DNA from: a bacterium
GTDB taxonomy: Bacteria > Krumholzibacteriota > Krumholzibacteriia > LZORAL124-64-63
Assembly (NCBI GenBank): GCA_003353795.1
Contig: PIVY01000036.1
Coordinates: forward strand, 1 to 34,007
Direction: 5' to 3'
DNA: 34,007 nt
The translations under genes were made by a program, and so were the position numbers. Below are positions 17,101 through 26,978 of this stretch, piece after piece (within the stretch, counting starts at the first letter, position 1; each line of letters begins with the position of its first letter). The notes under the pieces are model-generated. The model ran no database searches. It had not been told where the DNA came from and saw only the letters and a program-made list of their open reading frames with translations.

Positions 17101-18774
17101 GTCGCCCATGAGGTTGTTCCACACTGACCAGATCTCCACGGCGCTGGGCTCGTTCTGCTGGTAGTTGCGGTACAGCTCGAGCTTGCCACGCGAGTGGGCG
17201 GCGCCCTGGTGGTGGTCGCCGCTGTTGATGGCGCCCTCGAACGTACCCTGGTAGTAGCAGTTGTTGTAGCGCGTGTGGGTGCCGCCGGTGGCGGTGCCGA
17301 TGGCGCCGATGGCGCCGCCGTTCGGGTTGGCGAGGAAGGCCTCGGAGCGGCACACGGTGTCGGAGCGGAAGCTGCCCGTGAGGCAGGTGGGGAAGCAGGC
17401 GAAGGGCAGGGCCAGACCGTTGTTGAGCACCGACGCATGGCCGCTGGAGAATCCGCTCATGCCGGCGAAGCCGCGATAGCCGAACATGCTGCGGCCCTGA
17501 TTGAGCCCGTTGATCATGGCCGAGGCGAAGTTGCCGCCGTAGACCTCGAGGATGTTCAGGTAGTCGGCGCCTTCCAGTTGCTGCGCCACCCACTGTCCGC
17601 AGTAGACGGTGGTGATGCCGCTGTCGCTGGGATCACCCACGATCAGGGCGCTGGTGTACCACGACGGATCGAGGGTGGGCGGCGTGGTCTCGTAGCCGAT
17701 GATCTTGGCGACGATGCCCTGAAGGTCGCTGACCGAACGGCAGCTGAGGCGGCCGACATGGACGTCTGCCAGGATGTCGTCGCCGTCGAGGCGGGCGTAG
17801 TAGTGGTCGCCCTCGCCGCCGAAGCCGGAGACGGTTTCGCTCCAGGTGGGCAGGGCGATGGTGCCGTTGGCGTCGCCCACCAGGACCACGTACTCCAGCG
17901 GCGGGTCGAGAGTCGCGTACTGGGTGCGAAGCCAGTTCTGGATGTTGTTGGCGGTGGGACCGGTGGTGCCCAGGTCGGCGACCACGACGTTGAAGCCCTG
18001 CCGGCGGCGCCAGTCGGCCAGCGGCTGGATGGCGTTGACCACCGATCCGTTGTCTGGGCAGAGGATGAGCCAGGTTCCGGGAATGTCGTTGGCGCGGGGC
18101 GCCGTCAGTTCAGCCGGCAGGTTGAGTGCGACCCCGGCCAGAAGGTGGCGCATGGATGCCGGGACGGTACGAGACGGCACCGCTGCGGCCGCGGTCCAGT
18201 CGAGGGTGATCTCCACGCGGGTGGCCACGGTCGCGGTTCGGCTACCGGCGTCGTAGCTCACCGGTCGGATCGAGAGCGACATCACCGTGACGCCGGCCAG
18301 GCTGGCCGCGTCGCCGAGAGACACCAGTTCGGGCTTTGCGGACCGGCCGGCGGTGTACCAGTCGCGGTCGACGACCAGATCGTCGGCCTGGTCGGGTTGC
18401 ACGGGCAGGAGGTCGAGGTCGGTGAGGGTGTGCGTGTCGGCGGCCAACGCGCGGACCGTGGCCTCGGCGCCGGCCGGCACGACCACGAGGCCCGACCACT
18501 CGGGCAGGCCGGGGCGGCCTTCGCGACCGGTGATGGCGCCGTCGGGCAACGTCAGCGCGGTCCAGGTGCGGCCGTCCGCGTCCAGGGTCTCGTGCTGCAG
18601 GGCGCCCAGTTCCACGACCATCCGCACGCCGCCGGCGTGCTCCTCGATCACCTCCACCGAGATGGGAGCGGCATCCGGCCGAGCAGAATCGAGCGGTATC
18701 AGGATCGGCGCGGCGGCAACCGAGGAGGCGAGCGCGGTTGCGAAGGCGAGCGAGACGACGGCGCGTGACGGCAT
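14110..18774 (-). CDS. Gingipain-like (peptidase C25) secreted protein with C-terminal T9SS-type sorting domain, paralogue of 4528-8526
   Basis: Start MPSRAVVSLAFATALASSVAAAP. IQPLADWRRRQGFNVVVADLG...EYVVLVGDANG...DHYYARLDGDDILADVHVGRLSCRS; C-term LMQNHPNPFNPATTIDFALP...GTYIYRLRTETGDHVKKLSLVR. Confidence 0.88.
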   Translation of the reverse strand: MPSRAVVSLAFATALASSVAAAPILIPLDSARPDAAPISVEVIEEHAGGVRMVVELGALQHETLDADGRTWTALTLPDGAITGREGRPGLPEWSGLVVVPAGAEATVRALAADTHTLTDLDLLPVQPDQADDLVVDRDWYTAGRSAKPELVSLGDAASLAGVTVMSLSIRPVSYDAGSRTATVATRVEITLDWTAAAAVPSRTVPASMRHLLAGVALNLPAELTAPRANDIPGTWLILCPDNGSVVNAIQPLADWRRRQGFNVVVADLGTTGPTANNIQNWLRTQYATLDPPLEYVVLVGDANGTIALPTWSETVSGFGGEGDHYYARLDGDDILADVHVGRLSCRSVSDLQGIVAKIIGYETTPPTLDPSWYTSALIVGDPSDSGITTVYCGQWVAQQLEGADYLNILEVYGGNFASAMINGLNQGRSMFGYRGFAGMSGFSSGHASVLNNGLALPFACFPTCLTGSFRSDTVCRSEAFLANPNGGAIGAIGTATGGTHTRYNNCYYQGTFEGAINSGDHHQGAAHSRGKLELYRNYQQNEPSAVEIWSVWNNLMGDPATDLWMSVPRQLVVEHPAALPASAGALPVTVYASSQPVADARVAIVQGDVVVAVGLTDDVGAVTLPLAAVTNGSLQVTVTGHGLMPYLGDATIGDQPHWVTLDSWQLDDTAGNGDQLVNPGEALEIDLVLRNLGTATATGVNATVTSESSWLIVTQAAAGYAAIPAGGTSSGDRAIRVAVDAAAPDQEACSLRVEVTGADGAWISRFELPVVASRLEPGDVAYSGGDPLPGTSGELVVTLSNDGGRPVAGADAVLQARSPWVAVTDSSGVWGSIAPGGDGTNAGDPFAIVIAGDCPRGHLAPLTIVLTQDDGTVRRVDITLAVGEAGITDPAGPDLYGYHAYDSGDTGYPLAPVYQWVEIDPNHGGSGTDAGLSDFGYEQDDTRTVDLPFAFRYYGVDHTRLSICSNGWVSFGDTDLAHYRNWTVPSAGSPDAMIAVFWDDLRQSGSNRVYRWHDAANHRYIVQWSRMANYHGGIQNCQVILLDPAYHPTTSGDGAIVCQYHTVTNNDNTRGYGTAGIQDHSRTDGVLYTYYADYAPGAAPLVAGTAVAYLPVGVLSLATCDVDPGYLAFAVPVDGQQNRSLHIVNNGPAGSDLNFAVSQVDPTVSGGGAKNLNGSSVVLAEDGYEPGVETTLHLSVTNGSPDDEWIIDVALDFPPGVNVLGASNMTTSNATLGWNGATGDGAEVGWNGDYIYVGFTGQATITIVAEQGLGELALPWTLQGDNYGAPPHSLAGTITLPSLAETIRVESPIAGDIWARGETRDIGWYTSVDITAVDVELTRDGATWETLAVGVPATDGAITWAVTGPVSSTCQVRVSASSDASISDTSNGVFIIQHDLTWLSLDAWSGIVPAGETVTLDASVDAAGLAEGTHEQLLIITHNGGSAVVVPVTLDVGDILPVDDLPRIVALMQNHPNPFNPATTIDFALPAAGPVDLSVYDLAGRRVAVLVTGHQPAGHHTVLWQATDRSGAPLSSGTYIYRLRTETGDHVKKLSLVR

Positions 18775-18943
18775 GGAACGGCTCCCGGTTGACGGCATCG
18801 GATCGAAGACCAGCATGATTTTACAGGATCCGGGAGGATCATTGAAGGGCGTCACGGAGAAATCACGGTGAATTGACAATTTCTGGCGCCCGCGGCCGAC
18901 ACCCGTTAGCATGGCGCCAACGAACCGAGAGAAAGGATCCGCC

Positions 18944-19315
18944 ATGCCCAGCCAGCCCTCACGCGATCTCGAGGTCTTCGAGAACCCCGCCCCCGACCGG
19001 GATTACGAGATCACGTTCGACTGCCCCGAGTTCACCTGCCTGTGCCCCCTCACCGGGCAGCCCGACTTCGCACACTTCAGCATCGTCTACATTCCCGACA
19101 AGATTTGCGTCGAGTTGAAGTCGTTGAAGCTGTACCTGTGGAGCTTTCGAAACGAGGGTGCCTTCCACGAGAAGGTCACCAACCAGATCCTCGACGACCT
19201 CGTGGCGGCTTGCTCGCCGCGCATGATGGAGGTCAACGGAGAGTGGTTCGTTCGCGGCGGCATCACGACCGAGGTGCGGGCGACGTTCGTGGATCCGGGA
19301 TGGGGCGGCGAATGA
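18944..19315 (+). CDS. queF: NADPH-dependent 7-cyano-7-deazaguanine reductase
   Basis: [74 protein letters not shown] is a strong QueF signature. Confidence 0.95.
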   Translation: MPSQPSRDLEVFENPAPDRDYEITFDCPEFTCLCPLTGQPDFAHFSIVYIPDKICVELKSLKLYLWSFRNEGAFHEKVTNQILDDLVAACSPRMMEVNGEWFVRGGITTEVRATFVDPGWGGE

Positions 19316-19320
19316 TCGGG

Positions 19321-19953
19321 CTACAGACCCAGTTTTGACCGGATCTCCGCCTGCACCAGGTCCCGGTCCTGGTTCCCGTCGACGTGCACGATCAATTCCT
19401 TGACCGCGAAGATGTCCAGCACCGGCTTGGTCTTGGCATGGAAGTCGGCGATGCGCGCGCGCAGGGCTTCCTCGTTGTCGTCGTCGCGGGCAACCAGCTG
19501 GCCACCGCACACGTCGCAGGTGTCGTCCTTCTCGGGCCGGTGGTAGAACAGGTTGTAGTCGAGGCCGCACTGGCTGCACAGCCGGCGCGACAGGACCCGC
19601 TGCGCGACGATCTCGTCGGGCATCTCGATGTTGATCACCGCGTCGATGTCGTAGTTCTCGAGGAAGAAGGCGGCCTGGCGCGGGTTGCGGGGAAAGCCGT
19701 CGAGGATGAAGCCGTAGTTCCAGTCGTGGTCCGCGAGGCGCTTGTGAACGATATCGGCCACGATGTCGTCGGCCACCAGTTCACCGCGCGAGACGATGCG
19801 CTTGATGCTGGCGCCGAGCTTGGTGTGGTTCTGCACGCTCCAGCGGAAGATCTCACCCACCGAGATGTGAACCAGGTCGAAGTCCGCGGCGAGCAGCTTG
19901 GCCTGAGTGCCCTTGCCGCAGCCCTGGATACCCATGATGACGTACTTGCGCAT
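19321..19953 (-). CDS. adk: Adenylate kinase-family nucleotide kinase with Cys-rich lid
   Basis: MRKYVIMGIQGCGKGTQAKLLAADF P-loop; FILDGFPRNPRQAAFF; CSQCGLDYNLFYHRPEKDDTCDVCGG lid. Confidence 0.87.
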   Translation of the reverse strand: MRKYVIMGIQGCGKGTQAKLLAADFDLVHISVGEIFRWSVQNHTKLGASIKRIVSRGELVADDIVADIVHKRLADHDWNYGFILDGFPRNPRQAAFFLENYDIDAVINIEMPDEIVAQRVLSRRLCSQCGLDYNLFYHRPEKDDTCDVCGGQLVARDDDNEEALRARIADFHAKTKPVLDIFAVKELIVHVDGNQDRDLVQAEIRSKLGL

Positions 19954-20138
19954 GGTGGTCTTTCGGGTTCGGGATCCTGGTCGGCACACCTGTGGATGAT
20001 CGGCGTGGTTTCGGGCGCCTTGAATGAGCAATATGCCCCACGCCCGCGGCTTGCACCAGTCGTACGCGAGGACTCCAGTGAAAAAGGCGGTGACGTCACT
20101 GATTCGCTCTCCTAGAGTCCCGATCGAGGTATGAAAGC

Positions 20139-20687
20139 ATGAAAGTCAAAACACTCGCAGAGGCCTGTGCATTCGTGAAATCGGTGCAGATCTGCACCGT
20201 CTTTCCGTCGGACAAGACCGAACTGACATCCTTGTATGAACACGTCGACCTTCCGGAGAAGCAGCCGGGCGAATCCGGATGGGGCCAGCGGATCGAAGCG
20301 GTCTGGCCGTGGAAGAATCAGCTCCCCGCCAACTATCCGAACGAGATCTACTATGGGAAGATCAAGAGTGGATTCGCGGTGCTGATGGAGATGGGCTACC
20401 TCGATACCGTTCATTTCGCAGCCGCCTATCGACCGGTTCGTGCACTGAACCAGCTGGCGCAGCAGATCTTCGAAAAGATCCGCATCGAACCGTGGGTCAC
20501 CGGCGAATTGCGGAACGAAGTGATGGCGGAAACCGGCTGCTCGAAGAGCCCATTCGATACCGCGCTGAAGAATCTGCAGATCTCGATGAACGTCGTCCGC
20601 GACTGCGAAGCCGAACAGGATACCTGGCTCACGTTTCAGGAAGTCTATAGCGATATCTGGAAGCGGCATGTTCGGGATGAAGACTAG
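20139..20687 (+). CDS. Hypothetical protein, possibly AlkZ-related
   Basis: MKVKTLAEACAFVKSVQICTVFPSDKTELTSLYEHVDLP...GKIKSGFAVLMEMGYLD. Assignment from memory of similar proteins. Confidence 0.6.
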   Translation: MKVKTLAEACAFVKSVQICTVFPSDKTELTSLYEHVDLPEKQPGESGWGQRIEAVWPWKNQLPANYPNEIYYGKIKSGFAVLMEMGYLDTVHFAAAYRPVRALNQLAQQIFEKIRIEPWVTGELRNEVMAETGCSKSPFDTALKNLQISMNVVRDCEAEQDTWLTFQEVYSDIWKRHVRDED

Positions 20688-20734
20688 CCGACAGGAACGT
20701 CAGAGCAACGCTCCCCCGACCCCACGAGCCCGCC

Positions 20735-21733
20735 TCAACCGGTGGCAAGCGTGATCGGCAGCGGGGTGCTGCACGACGGACACTCCGGCGTGGTGAGATG
20801 CACCGTCGTCCGATACCCGCGCCGCTCGATCACCGACACTCCGCACTCGGGACAGCGAGTATTGTTCCACGCCGGCAGGTGAAGATTCCCGGTGAATACA
20901 TACCGCAGTCGATCCGCACACAGAGCGGCCGCACGCTCGAGAGTCGCCGGCGGAGTCGCCGGTGCGTCGAACCGAAACTCCGGACGATACGCGGACAGGT
21001 GCAGCGGAATATCCACCGAAAGATCGGCCACGAAGTCGCGGAGCCTGGCGAAGTGATCCACCGTGTCGTTGTGCCCGGGGATCACCAGGTTCGTCACCTC
21101 CACGTGAACGCCGGCCTCGTGCAGCGCGACGATGTTGGCCAGCACCGGATCCAGCTGACCCTTGCACACCTCGCGGTAGAAGCTGTCGTCCATGCTCTTG
21201 AGGTCGACGTTAGCGGCGTCCAGCAGCGGGATCAGTTCGGCGATGGGTTCGGGGTTGAGGTAGCCGTTGGTCACCACCACGTTCACCAGCCCGGCCTCGC
21301 GCGCCAGCCGCGCCGTGTCGCGGACGAATTCGAACCAGACCAGCGGTTCGCTGTAGGTGAAGGCGATACCCACCGACGCGTGCTGCTTCGCGAGGGCCAC
21401 CACGTCGGCTGGTGAGAGGTCGTCGGTGCGGCCATGCAGGGTCTGGCTGATCTGCCAGTTCTGACAGAAGGCGCAGTGCAGGTTGCAGCCCTTGGCGGCC
21501 ACCGAAAGGATGGGCTGGCCGGGGAGGTAGTGGTAGAGCGGTTTCTTCTCCATGGGGTCGAGGCCCGTGGCCACGACCTGACCGTACTGCAGCGGTAGCA
21601 TGCGGCCCTCGCGGTTGCCGCGAGTCCCGCACTGGCCATCCTGACCATCGCCCAGAACGCAGCCCACCGGGCAGAGCTCGCAGGCCACCCTGCGGTCGGT
21701 CGCCGTCTGCCAGTACGCCGCTTCACCGCTCAT
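20735..21733 (-). CDS. amrS: AmmeMemoRadiSam-system radical SAM enzyme (AmrS-like)
   Basis: CELCPVGC...GQCGTRGN, radical SAM CNLHCAFC, QNWQISQ, FTYSEPLVWFEFV, C-terminal Cys motifs. Confidence 0.9.
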   Translation of the reverse strand: MSGEAAYWQTATDRRVACELCPVGCVLGDGQDGQCGTRGNREGRMLPLQYGQVVATGLDPMEKKPLYHYLPGQPILSVAAKGCNLHCAFCQNWQISQTLHGRTDDLSPADVVALAKQHASVGIAFTYSEPLVWFEFVRDTARLAREAGLVNVVVTNGYLNPEPIAELIPLLDAANVDLKSMDDSFYREVCKGQLDPVLANIVALHEAGVHVEVTNLVIPGHNDTVDHFARLRDFVADLSVDIPLHLSAYRPEFRFDAPATPPATLERAAALCADRLRYVFTGNLHLPAWNNTRCPECGVSVIERRGYRTTVHLTTPECPSCSTPLPITLATG

Positions 21734-22857
21734 GCCGGCTCCTCCAGTCGGTTCACGGCCCAGGCTGCCACGGCGCGGACCTCGGGATCGGGATCCTCGC
21801 TGGCGGCGCGTCTCACCTCGTCCAGAAGATCGACCCGACCGGTGTTCGCGGCCACCACCAGGGCGTTGCGCCGCAGGCCCTCGGGATGCGCACGCCAGAG
21901 CGGCGTGCGCCGGAAACGCTCCCGGAACCCCTCGGCGTCCAGGCCGATCAGGCCGGCGAGGTCGATCTCGGCGTGGGCCTGCAGCGGCGCGTAGGCGTCG
22001 CGAGGCGTCGGTCTGCCGGCGGCGCCCCGCAGCGCCTTGCCGTTCCACGGACACACCTGCTGGCAGACATCGCAGCCGAACAGGTGGTCGCCCTGTCGGT
22101 CGCGCTCGTCGGCGGGCGCGCGGCCCTGCCACTCGATGGTCCAGGTGCTGAGACAGCGGCCGGCGTCGAGGACCCGTGCGTCGATGAACGCGTCGGTGGG
22201 GCAGGCGTCGAGACAGCGTGTGCAGGAGCCGCAGCGGTCGGTATCCTCCCGCGGAAGCGATCCGCGGGCCGCGACTTCGAACAGCGGATGCGGAGCCCCG
22301 GTCCAGTCGGAGAGGACCAGGTTGGTGGGCGCCACGGCCAGGAACATCCCCGAGCCCAGGGTCTCGTGGATGAGGCAGGTGTTCTTGCCCACGAATCCCA
22401 GGCCAGCGCGTACCGCCCAGGCGCGTTCCAGGTACGGCCCGGTATCCACCGCCGGGTGCGCCTCGAGCTCCGGCCAGGTCTCGCGAAGGTCTCGCAGCAC
22501 AGCCTTGACGGCCGCGAGCAGGACGTCGTGATAGTCGCTCCCCCGCGCGTAGCGGGAGACACCCCGCATCCAGTCCTGCGCTTCGTCAGGCGCCGGCCAG
22601 CCGTCGGTGTAGCGCTGGGCGAAGATCAGCAGCGACTTCGCCCACGGATTGCGCACCCGCGGGTCGGCGCGCTCGTCGCGGGTGCGCGCGAGATACTCGA
22701 GGTCGCCGTGGAGATCGTCGTCGAGCCAGCGGCGCCAGTGTTCTGCACCCGGTGCAGGGCCGTCCAGCGGCACGGCGCCGGCCAGGTCGATGCCGCGGGC
22801 CGGGCAGAGTTCGGCCAGACGCCGCGCCAGTTCGGCTGCGGATCCCGCCGGGCTCAT
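21730..22857 (-). CDS. queG: Epoxyqueuosine reductase
   Basis: SLLIFAQRY, GVSRYARGSDYHDVL, GFVGKNTCLI, two 4Fe-4S motifs CGSCTRCLDACPTDAF and CDVCQQVCPWN, C-terminal HEAT-like repeats. 4-nt overlap with the downstream amrS start. Confidence 0.93.
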   Translation of the reverse strand: MSPAGSAAELARRLAELCPARGIDLAGAVPLDGPAPGAEHWRRWLDDDLHGDLEYLARTRDERADPRVRNPWAKSLLIFAQRYTDGWPAPDEAQDWMRGVSRYARGSDYHDVLLAAVKAVLRDLRETWPELEAHPAVDTGPYLERAWAVRAGLGFVGKNTCLIHETLGSGMFLAVAPTNLVLSDWTGAPHPLFEVAARGSLPREDTDRCGSCTRCLDACPTDAFIDARVLDAGRCLSTWTIEWQGRAPADERDRQGDHLFGCDVCQQVCPWNGKALRGAAGRPTPRDAYAPLQAHAEIDLAGLIGLDAEGFRERFRRTPLWRAHPEGLRRNALVVAANTGRVDLLDEVRRAASEDPDPEVRAVAAWAVNRLEEPA

Positions 22858-23804
22858 GCCCCGGCCAGTCTGGTCACGGCCGCCGTATAATCGGTCGACA
22901 TGCGCGCGACGACCTCGGCCACCGTGGGCACGTCGTCGATGAGGCCCGAGACCTGACCGATCTCGAGCTCGCCCTCGTCGAGGTCGCCCTCCAGCATGCC
23001 GCGGCGGGCGCGCCCCTGCCCCAGCAGTTCCTGGAGTTCGTCGCGATCGGCGCCGCGGGCCTCGGCTTCCGCGACCTGCTCGAAGAAACGATTGCGCAGC
23101 AGGCGCACCGGGACGTGGCGCTTCATGGCGAGCATGGTGTCGCCGGCCCCGGCCTCCACCACCGCCTGCTTGAACGCCTCGTGGCCGCTGGATTCGCGGG
23201 TCACGGCGAAACGCGACCCTACCTGGACGCCGTCCGCGCCCAGGGCCATGGCCGCCGCCCACTGGCCTCCCGTGGCGATCCCGCCGGCAGCCACCACGGG
23301 GATGTTCACCGCCTGCACGCACTGGGGCACCAGCACCATGGTGGTCAATTCCTCGCGGCCGTTGTGTCCGCCCGCCTCGAATCCCTCGCAGATCACCGCA
23401 TCGCAGCCCGCGTCCTCGCACTTGACGGCCAGCTCCGGGCTGGCCACCACGTGCAGCACGGTGCAGCCGGCCTTCTTCAGGACCCCGATGGCGCGCTTCG
23501 GCGAGCCGGCGCTGGTGACGAAGATCGTCACACCGTCGGCCACGGCCAGCTCCACCACCTCGCGGCTGTGGGGGTAGAGAAGCGGCACGTTCACGCCGAA
23601 GGGTCGGTCGGTGAGGGACCGGCACTTGGCCAGCTGCTCGCCGAAGAGGTCGGGGCGCATGCTGCCCGAACCGAGCAGTCCGAGGCCACCGGCATTGGAT
23701 ACGGCGGCGGCAAGTTTGGCCCCGCTCATGTAGATCATGCCGCCCTGGATGACGGGAAGATCGATGCCGAGCAGGCGGCAGAGTCGGTTGTCGGACCAGT
23801 TCAC
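22854..23804 (-). CDS. Nitronate monooxygenase / FabK-like FMN-dependent enzyme (GTG start)
   Basis: LGIDLPVIQGGMIYMSGAKLAAAVSNAGGLGLLGSG, CEGFEAGGHNG, IPVVAAGGIATGGQWAAAMALGADGVQVGSRF. Confidence 0.88.
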   Translation of the reverse strand: MNWSDNRLCRLLGIDLPVIQGGMIYMSGAKLAAAVSNAGGLGLLGSGSMRPDLFGEQLAKCRSLTDRPFGVNVPLLYPHSREVVELAVADGVTIFVTSAGSPKRAIGVLKKAGCTVLHVVASPELAVKCEDAGCDAVICEGFEAGGHNGREELTTMVLVPQCVQAVNIPVVAAGGIATGGQWAAAMALGADGVQVGSRFAVTRESSGHEAFKQAVVEAGAGDTMLAMKRHVPVRLLRNRFFEQVAEAEARGADRDELQELLGQGRARRGMLEGDLDEGELEIGQVSGLIDDVPTVAEVVARMSTDYTAAVTRLAGA

Positions 23805-24105
23805 CAGGCAGTCCCTTCGCCGATTTCGAGGCCGGACATTGCTCCCGGAAGGCTCCGCCGGAGCGGATCCGTGAACCGAGAACGATTCTTGCAAACGGAC
23901 TTTCGCGAGGCCCACGGCATGGCGAGCATACGCCTCTGCGCGCCGCCGTGGCCAACGGAATCGCCACTGGAGAATACCAGATGCCGTTGATCCAGAATAC
24001 CTTGCGAGCGTCGACCGTGCAAAATCCACCTTTGAAGTTCGCGCCGATTGTCGCCTATGTTTGCGCCACAGTACGACCCGTCAGTCCGTTCTTCTGGAGG
24101 TTCTC

Positions 24106-25029
24106 ATGCGGAGAATGATCTGCCTCGTCTGCAGCCTCGCGGTCCTGGTCGCAGGACCGGCCGCCTGGAGCGGCGAGTATCTCGATGGCATCGAGGTCCC
24201 CGCCGACGCGACCTACGTCGGGTCGGAAGACTGCCTCGCTTGCCACGAAGAAGTCGGCGAGTTCTACGCCCACTCTCCCCACCTGCCCGAACTCGGCCTT
24301 TCGGTTCCTGGCCGGGCCGACATCTTCGGCTGCGAGGCTTGCCACGGTCCCGGCAGTCTGCACGTCGACGAGGGCGGCGACGGCTGGATCATGGGCCTCG
24401 ACATCATGCGGGCGCTGGACGACGTGAGCCGCGCTAACATGTGCACCCAGTGCCACCTGAGCCTGGACCTGCAGTATGCCGACGGTCCGCACGCGGGCAC
24501 CGAGGTCTCGTGCGCCGATTGCCATGCCGACCAGGTTCACTTCGGCGGCCAGGCCCGACCGGCCAACGAGTACCGCAACCGCTCCGAGTTCTGTCTGCAG
24601 TGCCACACGGCGGTGTCCGCAGCGTTCCGGCTGCCGTTCCGGCACCGCGTGCTCGAGGGCGACATCGGTTGTGCCGATTGCCACGACCACCACGGCGGCA
24701 ACGACCGCACCACCTGGGAAGGCGCCAATGCCACCTGCCTGAGCTGCCACAACCAGATGGCCGGCCCGTTCGTGTTCGAGCACGGCGGCACCACGGGCGA
24801 GCAGTGCACCAGCTGCCACCTGCCCCACGGATCGCACAACGACAAGCTGCTCACCCAGGACGGCAACGGTCTCTGCCTGCAGTGCCACTACGAGGTGGTC
24901 AATGGGGATCCCAGCTTCGACTTCGGCGGCGTCCCCCACAACGGTCTGCTCCAGGGCGAGGCCCGCTGCTACGACTGCCACCGCGAGATCCACGGTTCCA
25001 ACGTGTCCCCGTCCTTCCGGGACCAGTAA
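24106..25029 (+). CDS. DmsE/MtrA-like decaheme c-type cytochrome
   Basis: Signal peptide and ten CxxCH motifs (CLACH, CEACH, CTQCH, CADCH, CLQCH, CADCH, CLSCH, CTSCH, CLQCH, CYDCH). RBS CTGGAGG. Confidence 0.95.
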   Translation: MRRMICLVCSLAVLVAGPAAWSGEYLDGIEVPADATYVGSEDCLACHEEVGEFYAHSPHLPELGLSVPGRADIFGCEACHGPGSLHVDEGGDGWIMGLDIMRALDDVSRANMCTQCHLSLDLQYADGPHAGTEVSCADCHADQVHFGGQARPANEYRNRSEFCLQCHTAVSAAFRLPFRHRVLEGDIGCADCHDHHGGNDRTTWEGANATCLSCHNQMAGPFVFEHGGTTGEQCTSCHLPHGSHNDKLLTQDGNGLCLQCHYEVVNGDPSFDFGGVPHNGLLQGEARCYDCHREIHGSNVSPSFRDQ

Positions 25030-25041
25030 GGAGGCAAGGTC

Positions 25042-26949
25042 ATGAAGACGATCATCACGACGACCGCGCTGATCCTGGTCCTGGCGACGGCCGCGCTGGC
25101 CGGACCGACCCTGCCGGCCCAGGCCCAGCGCATCTGGGCGCCAGAAGGCGACCTGATCAGCTACGACCAGAACCATGCCACGGCGACCCTGATCATCAAC
25201 GACGACCACGGCGACTGGGCCAAGGCCGCCGAGGACTGGGCCATCCGGGGCAAGACCTTCGGCTACGGTCTGTTCAACTACCAGCACACCAGCGACAGCA
25301 ACCATCAGCTCAACGTGCGCGGTGACGGCGGCAACGTCCCCGGCAGCGGCCTGGCGGGCAACGTCGGCCTCTGGTCGTCCACACCCGGCAAGTACCGCGT
25401 GCGCCTGCTCTACAGCAAGCACGACCACTACTACGATCGCGACAGCGAACTGCGCAACCCGGGCTTCCCCTATCCGCCCGAGCCGCCGGCGCTTTCGGAT
25501 TCGCCGCACCTCGACTGGCGCCGCGGCCGACTCGACCTGAGCTGGCACCTTTCCAGCGCCTTCGACGTGACCTTCGGCATTGCCGACCTGCGCCGCGAGG
25601 GCAGCAAGGGCAGCCTGCTTCGCGGAACCTCGGGCGAGGCGCCTCCGGCGGTGCTGAGCCAGAAGACCAAGCAGTACGAAGTGTACCTCGGTGGCGTGTT
25701 CCGGGCCGGCAACCTCGGCGGCGGGTTGACCCTCGCCATGCGCAACGCCGACGGCTGGCGGACCCGCAGCGGGACCAACGGCCACGACTACGACGAGGAG
25801 CGTAAGAGCTACCGCGCCGCCCTCGACCTGGCCTACGACGTGTCCGGCGGCACGCGCCTGGCCGCCTACGGCGCCCTCAATCGCCTCGAGCTCAATGGCC
25901 GGGAGATCTGGGGCGGCGGCGACGGCTCGACCAACAGCGACTCCGAGAACGCGGTGGGCCTGCTGGCTCTGCAGACCCGGCTGGGTCGCAAGACCAACCT
26001 GCTCGCGTCGGCCCGCTTCGAGGGGCTCAAGAACGAGTCCCAGATCGACGACATGGCCGGCGTGCTCTACGCCGGCGACACCGATCGCCAGCGGCAGGAC
26101 TACCGCCTCGTGCTCGGCAACACCAGCCTGCCCCGCACCCGCCTGCGCCTGCAGTACCGCTACACCAACGCCGACCGCGAAGGCGTCACGAGCCAGGATG
26201 GACGGCCGGGCGAACCCACCGTGACGGTGGCCCAGGGCCTGAACGAGAATCGCGTCCGCCACGACGTCGACTTCCGGGCCAACGCCAACCTGAGCAAGGC
26301 CGTGAAGTTCAAGCTGGGCGTGCGGTACAACAAGCAGGACGTCGAGCAGACGGCCTCGGGCGACGACTGGTACGGCATCCTCGGCGACCACAATCGGTCG
26401 CGCCTGGGCTGGACGGCGGCCCTCAAGACCCGCCCGCATCCCAATGTACCGGTAGACCTGGGCTACCAGGGCATCGACCAGACCTTCGAGCGCACCGCCG
26501 GCGAACTGGCCGAGACCACCTGGAAAGCCAACCGCCTGTTCCTCAACATCAACTGGATCGCCAGCGCCCGGCTGTCGATGTACGGCATGGTCAACTACGG
26601 CAAGGAGACCTACGAGCTCACCGGCGTGGGCGACCCCGCTGCCGGCCAAGCCGCGTACGAATACGATGGTCAGACCTGGCGTTTCATTCCCGGTGCGGTG
26701 TTCCACGTCACCAATACACTGGAGCTCGAGGGCATGTGGGAAGGCATCCGGTACGAGAACACCGGCAGCGAGACGGCTGCCCTCGATGCCGTGAAGGCCG
26801 ACCACGACCGGGCGCTGGTGAGGGCCCGCTGGCAGACCACCCCGAAGTTCGCCGTCACGGCGAGCTACCGGCGCAACGAGTTCTTCGAGAACCGGTGGGA
26901 TAACTACATCCAGGATCTCTGGGGATTGTCGGTATCTGGCCTGTTCTGA
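25042..26949 (+). CDS. MtrB/PioB-like outer-membrane beta-barrel
   Basis: Signal peptide MKTIITTTALILVLATAALA, alternating beta-strand pattern (~600 aa), C-terminal ...DLWGLSVSGLF, 13 nt downstream of the decaheme gene. Confidence 0.88.
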   Translation: MKTIITTTALILVLATAALAGPTLPAQAQRIWAPEGDLISYDQNHATATLIINDDHGDWAKAAEDWAIRGKTFGYGLFNYQHTSDSNHQLNVRGDGGNVPGSGLAGNVGLWSSTPGKYRVRLLYSKHDHYYDRDSELRNPGFPYPPEPPALSDSPHLDWRRGRLDLSWHLSSAFDVTFGIADLRREGSKGSLLRGTSGEAPPAVLSQKTKQYEVYLGGVFRAGNLGGGLTLAMRNADGWRTRSGTNGHDYDEERKSYRAALDLAYDVSGGTRLAAYGALNRLELNGREIWGGGDGSTNSDSENAVGLLALQTRLGRKTNLLASARFEGLKNESQIDDMAGVLYAGDTDRQRQDYRLVLGNTSLPRTRLRLQYRYTNADREGVTSQDGRPGEPTVTVAQGLNENRVRHDVDFRANANLSKAVKFKLGVRYNKQDVEQTASGDDWYGILGDHNRSRLGWTAALKTRPHPNVPVDLGYQGIDQTFERTAGELAETTWKANRLFLNINWIASARLSMYGMVNYGKETYELTGVGDPAAGQAAYEYDGQTWRFIPGAVFHVTNTLELEGMWEGIRYENTGSETAALDAVKADHDRALVRARWQTTPKFAVTASYRRNEFFENRWDNYIQDLWGLSVSGLF

Positions 26950-26978
26950 TCTTTAACCCCCATTCAGCCCGTTTCAAG

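Noticed and set aside
24055-26805. 916-aa minus-strand ORF antisense to the MtrA/MtrB-like genes
   Set aside because: Val/Ala/Gly/His-rich GC-shadow ORF; the opposite strand has ten heme motifs and a barrel.
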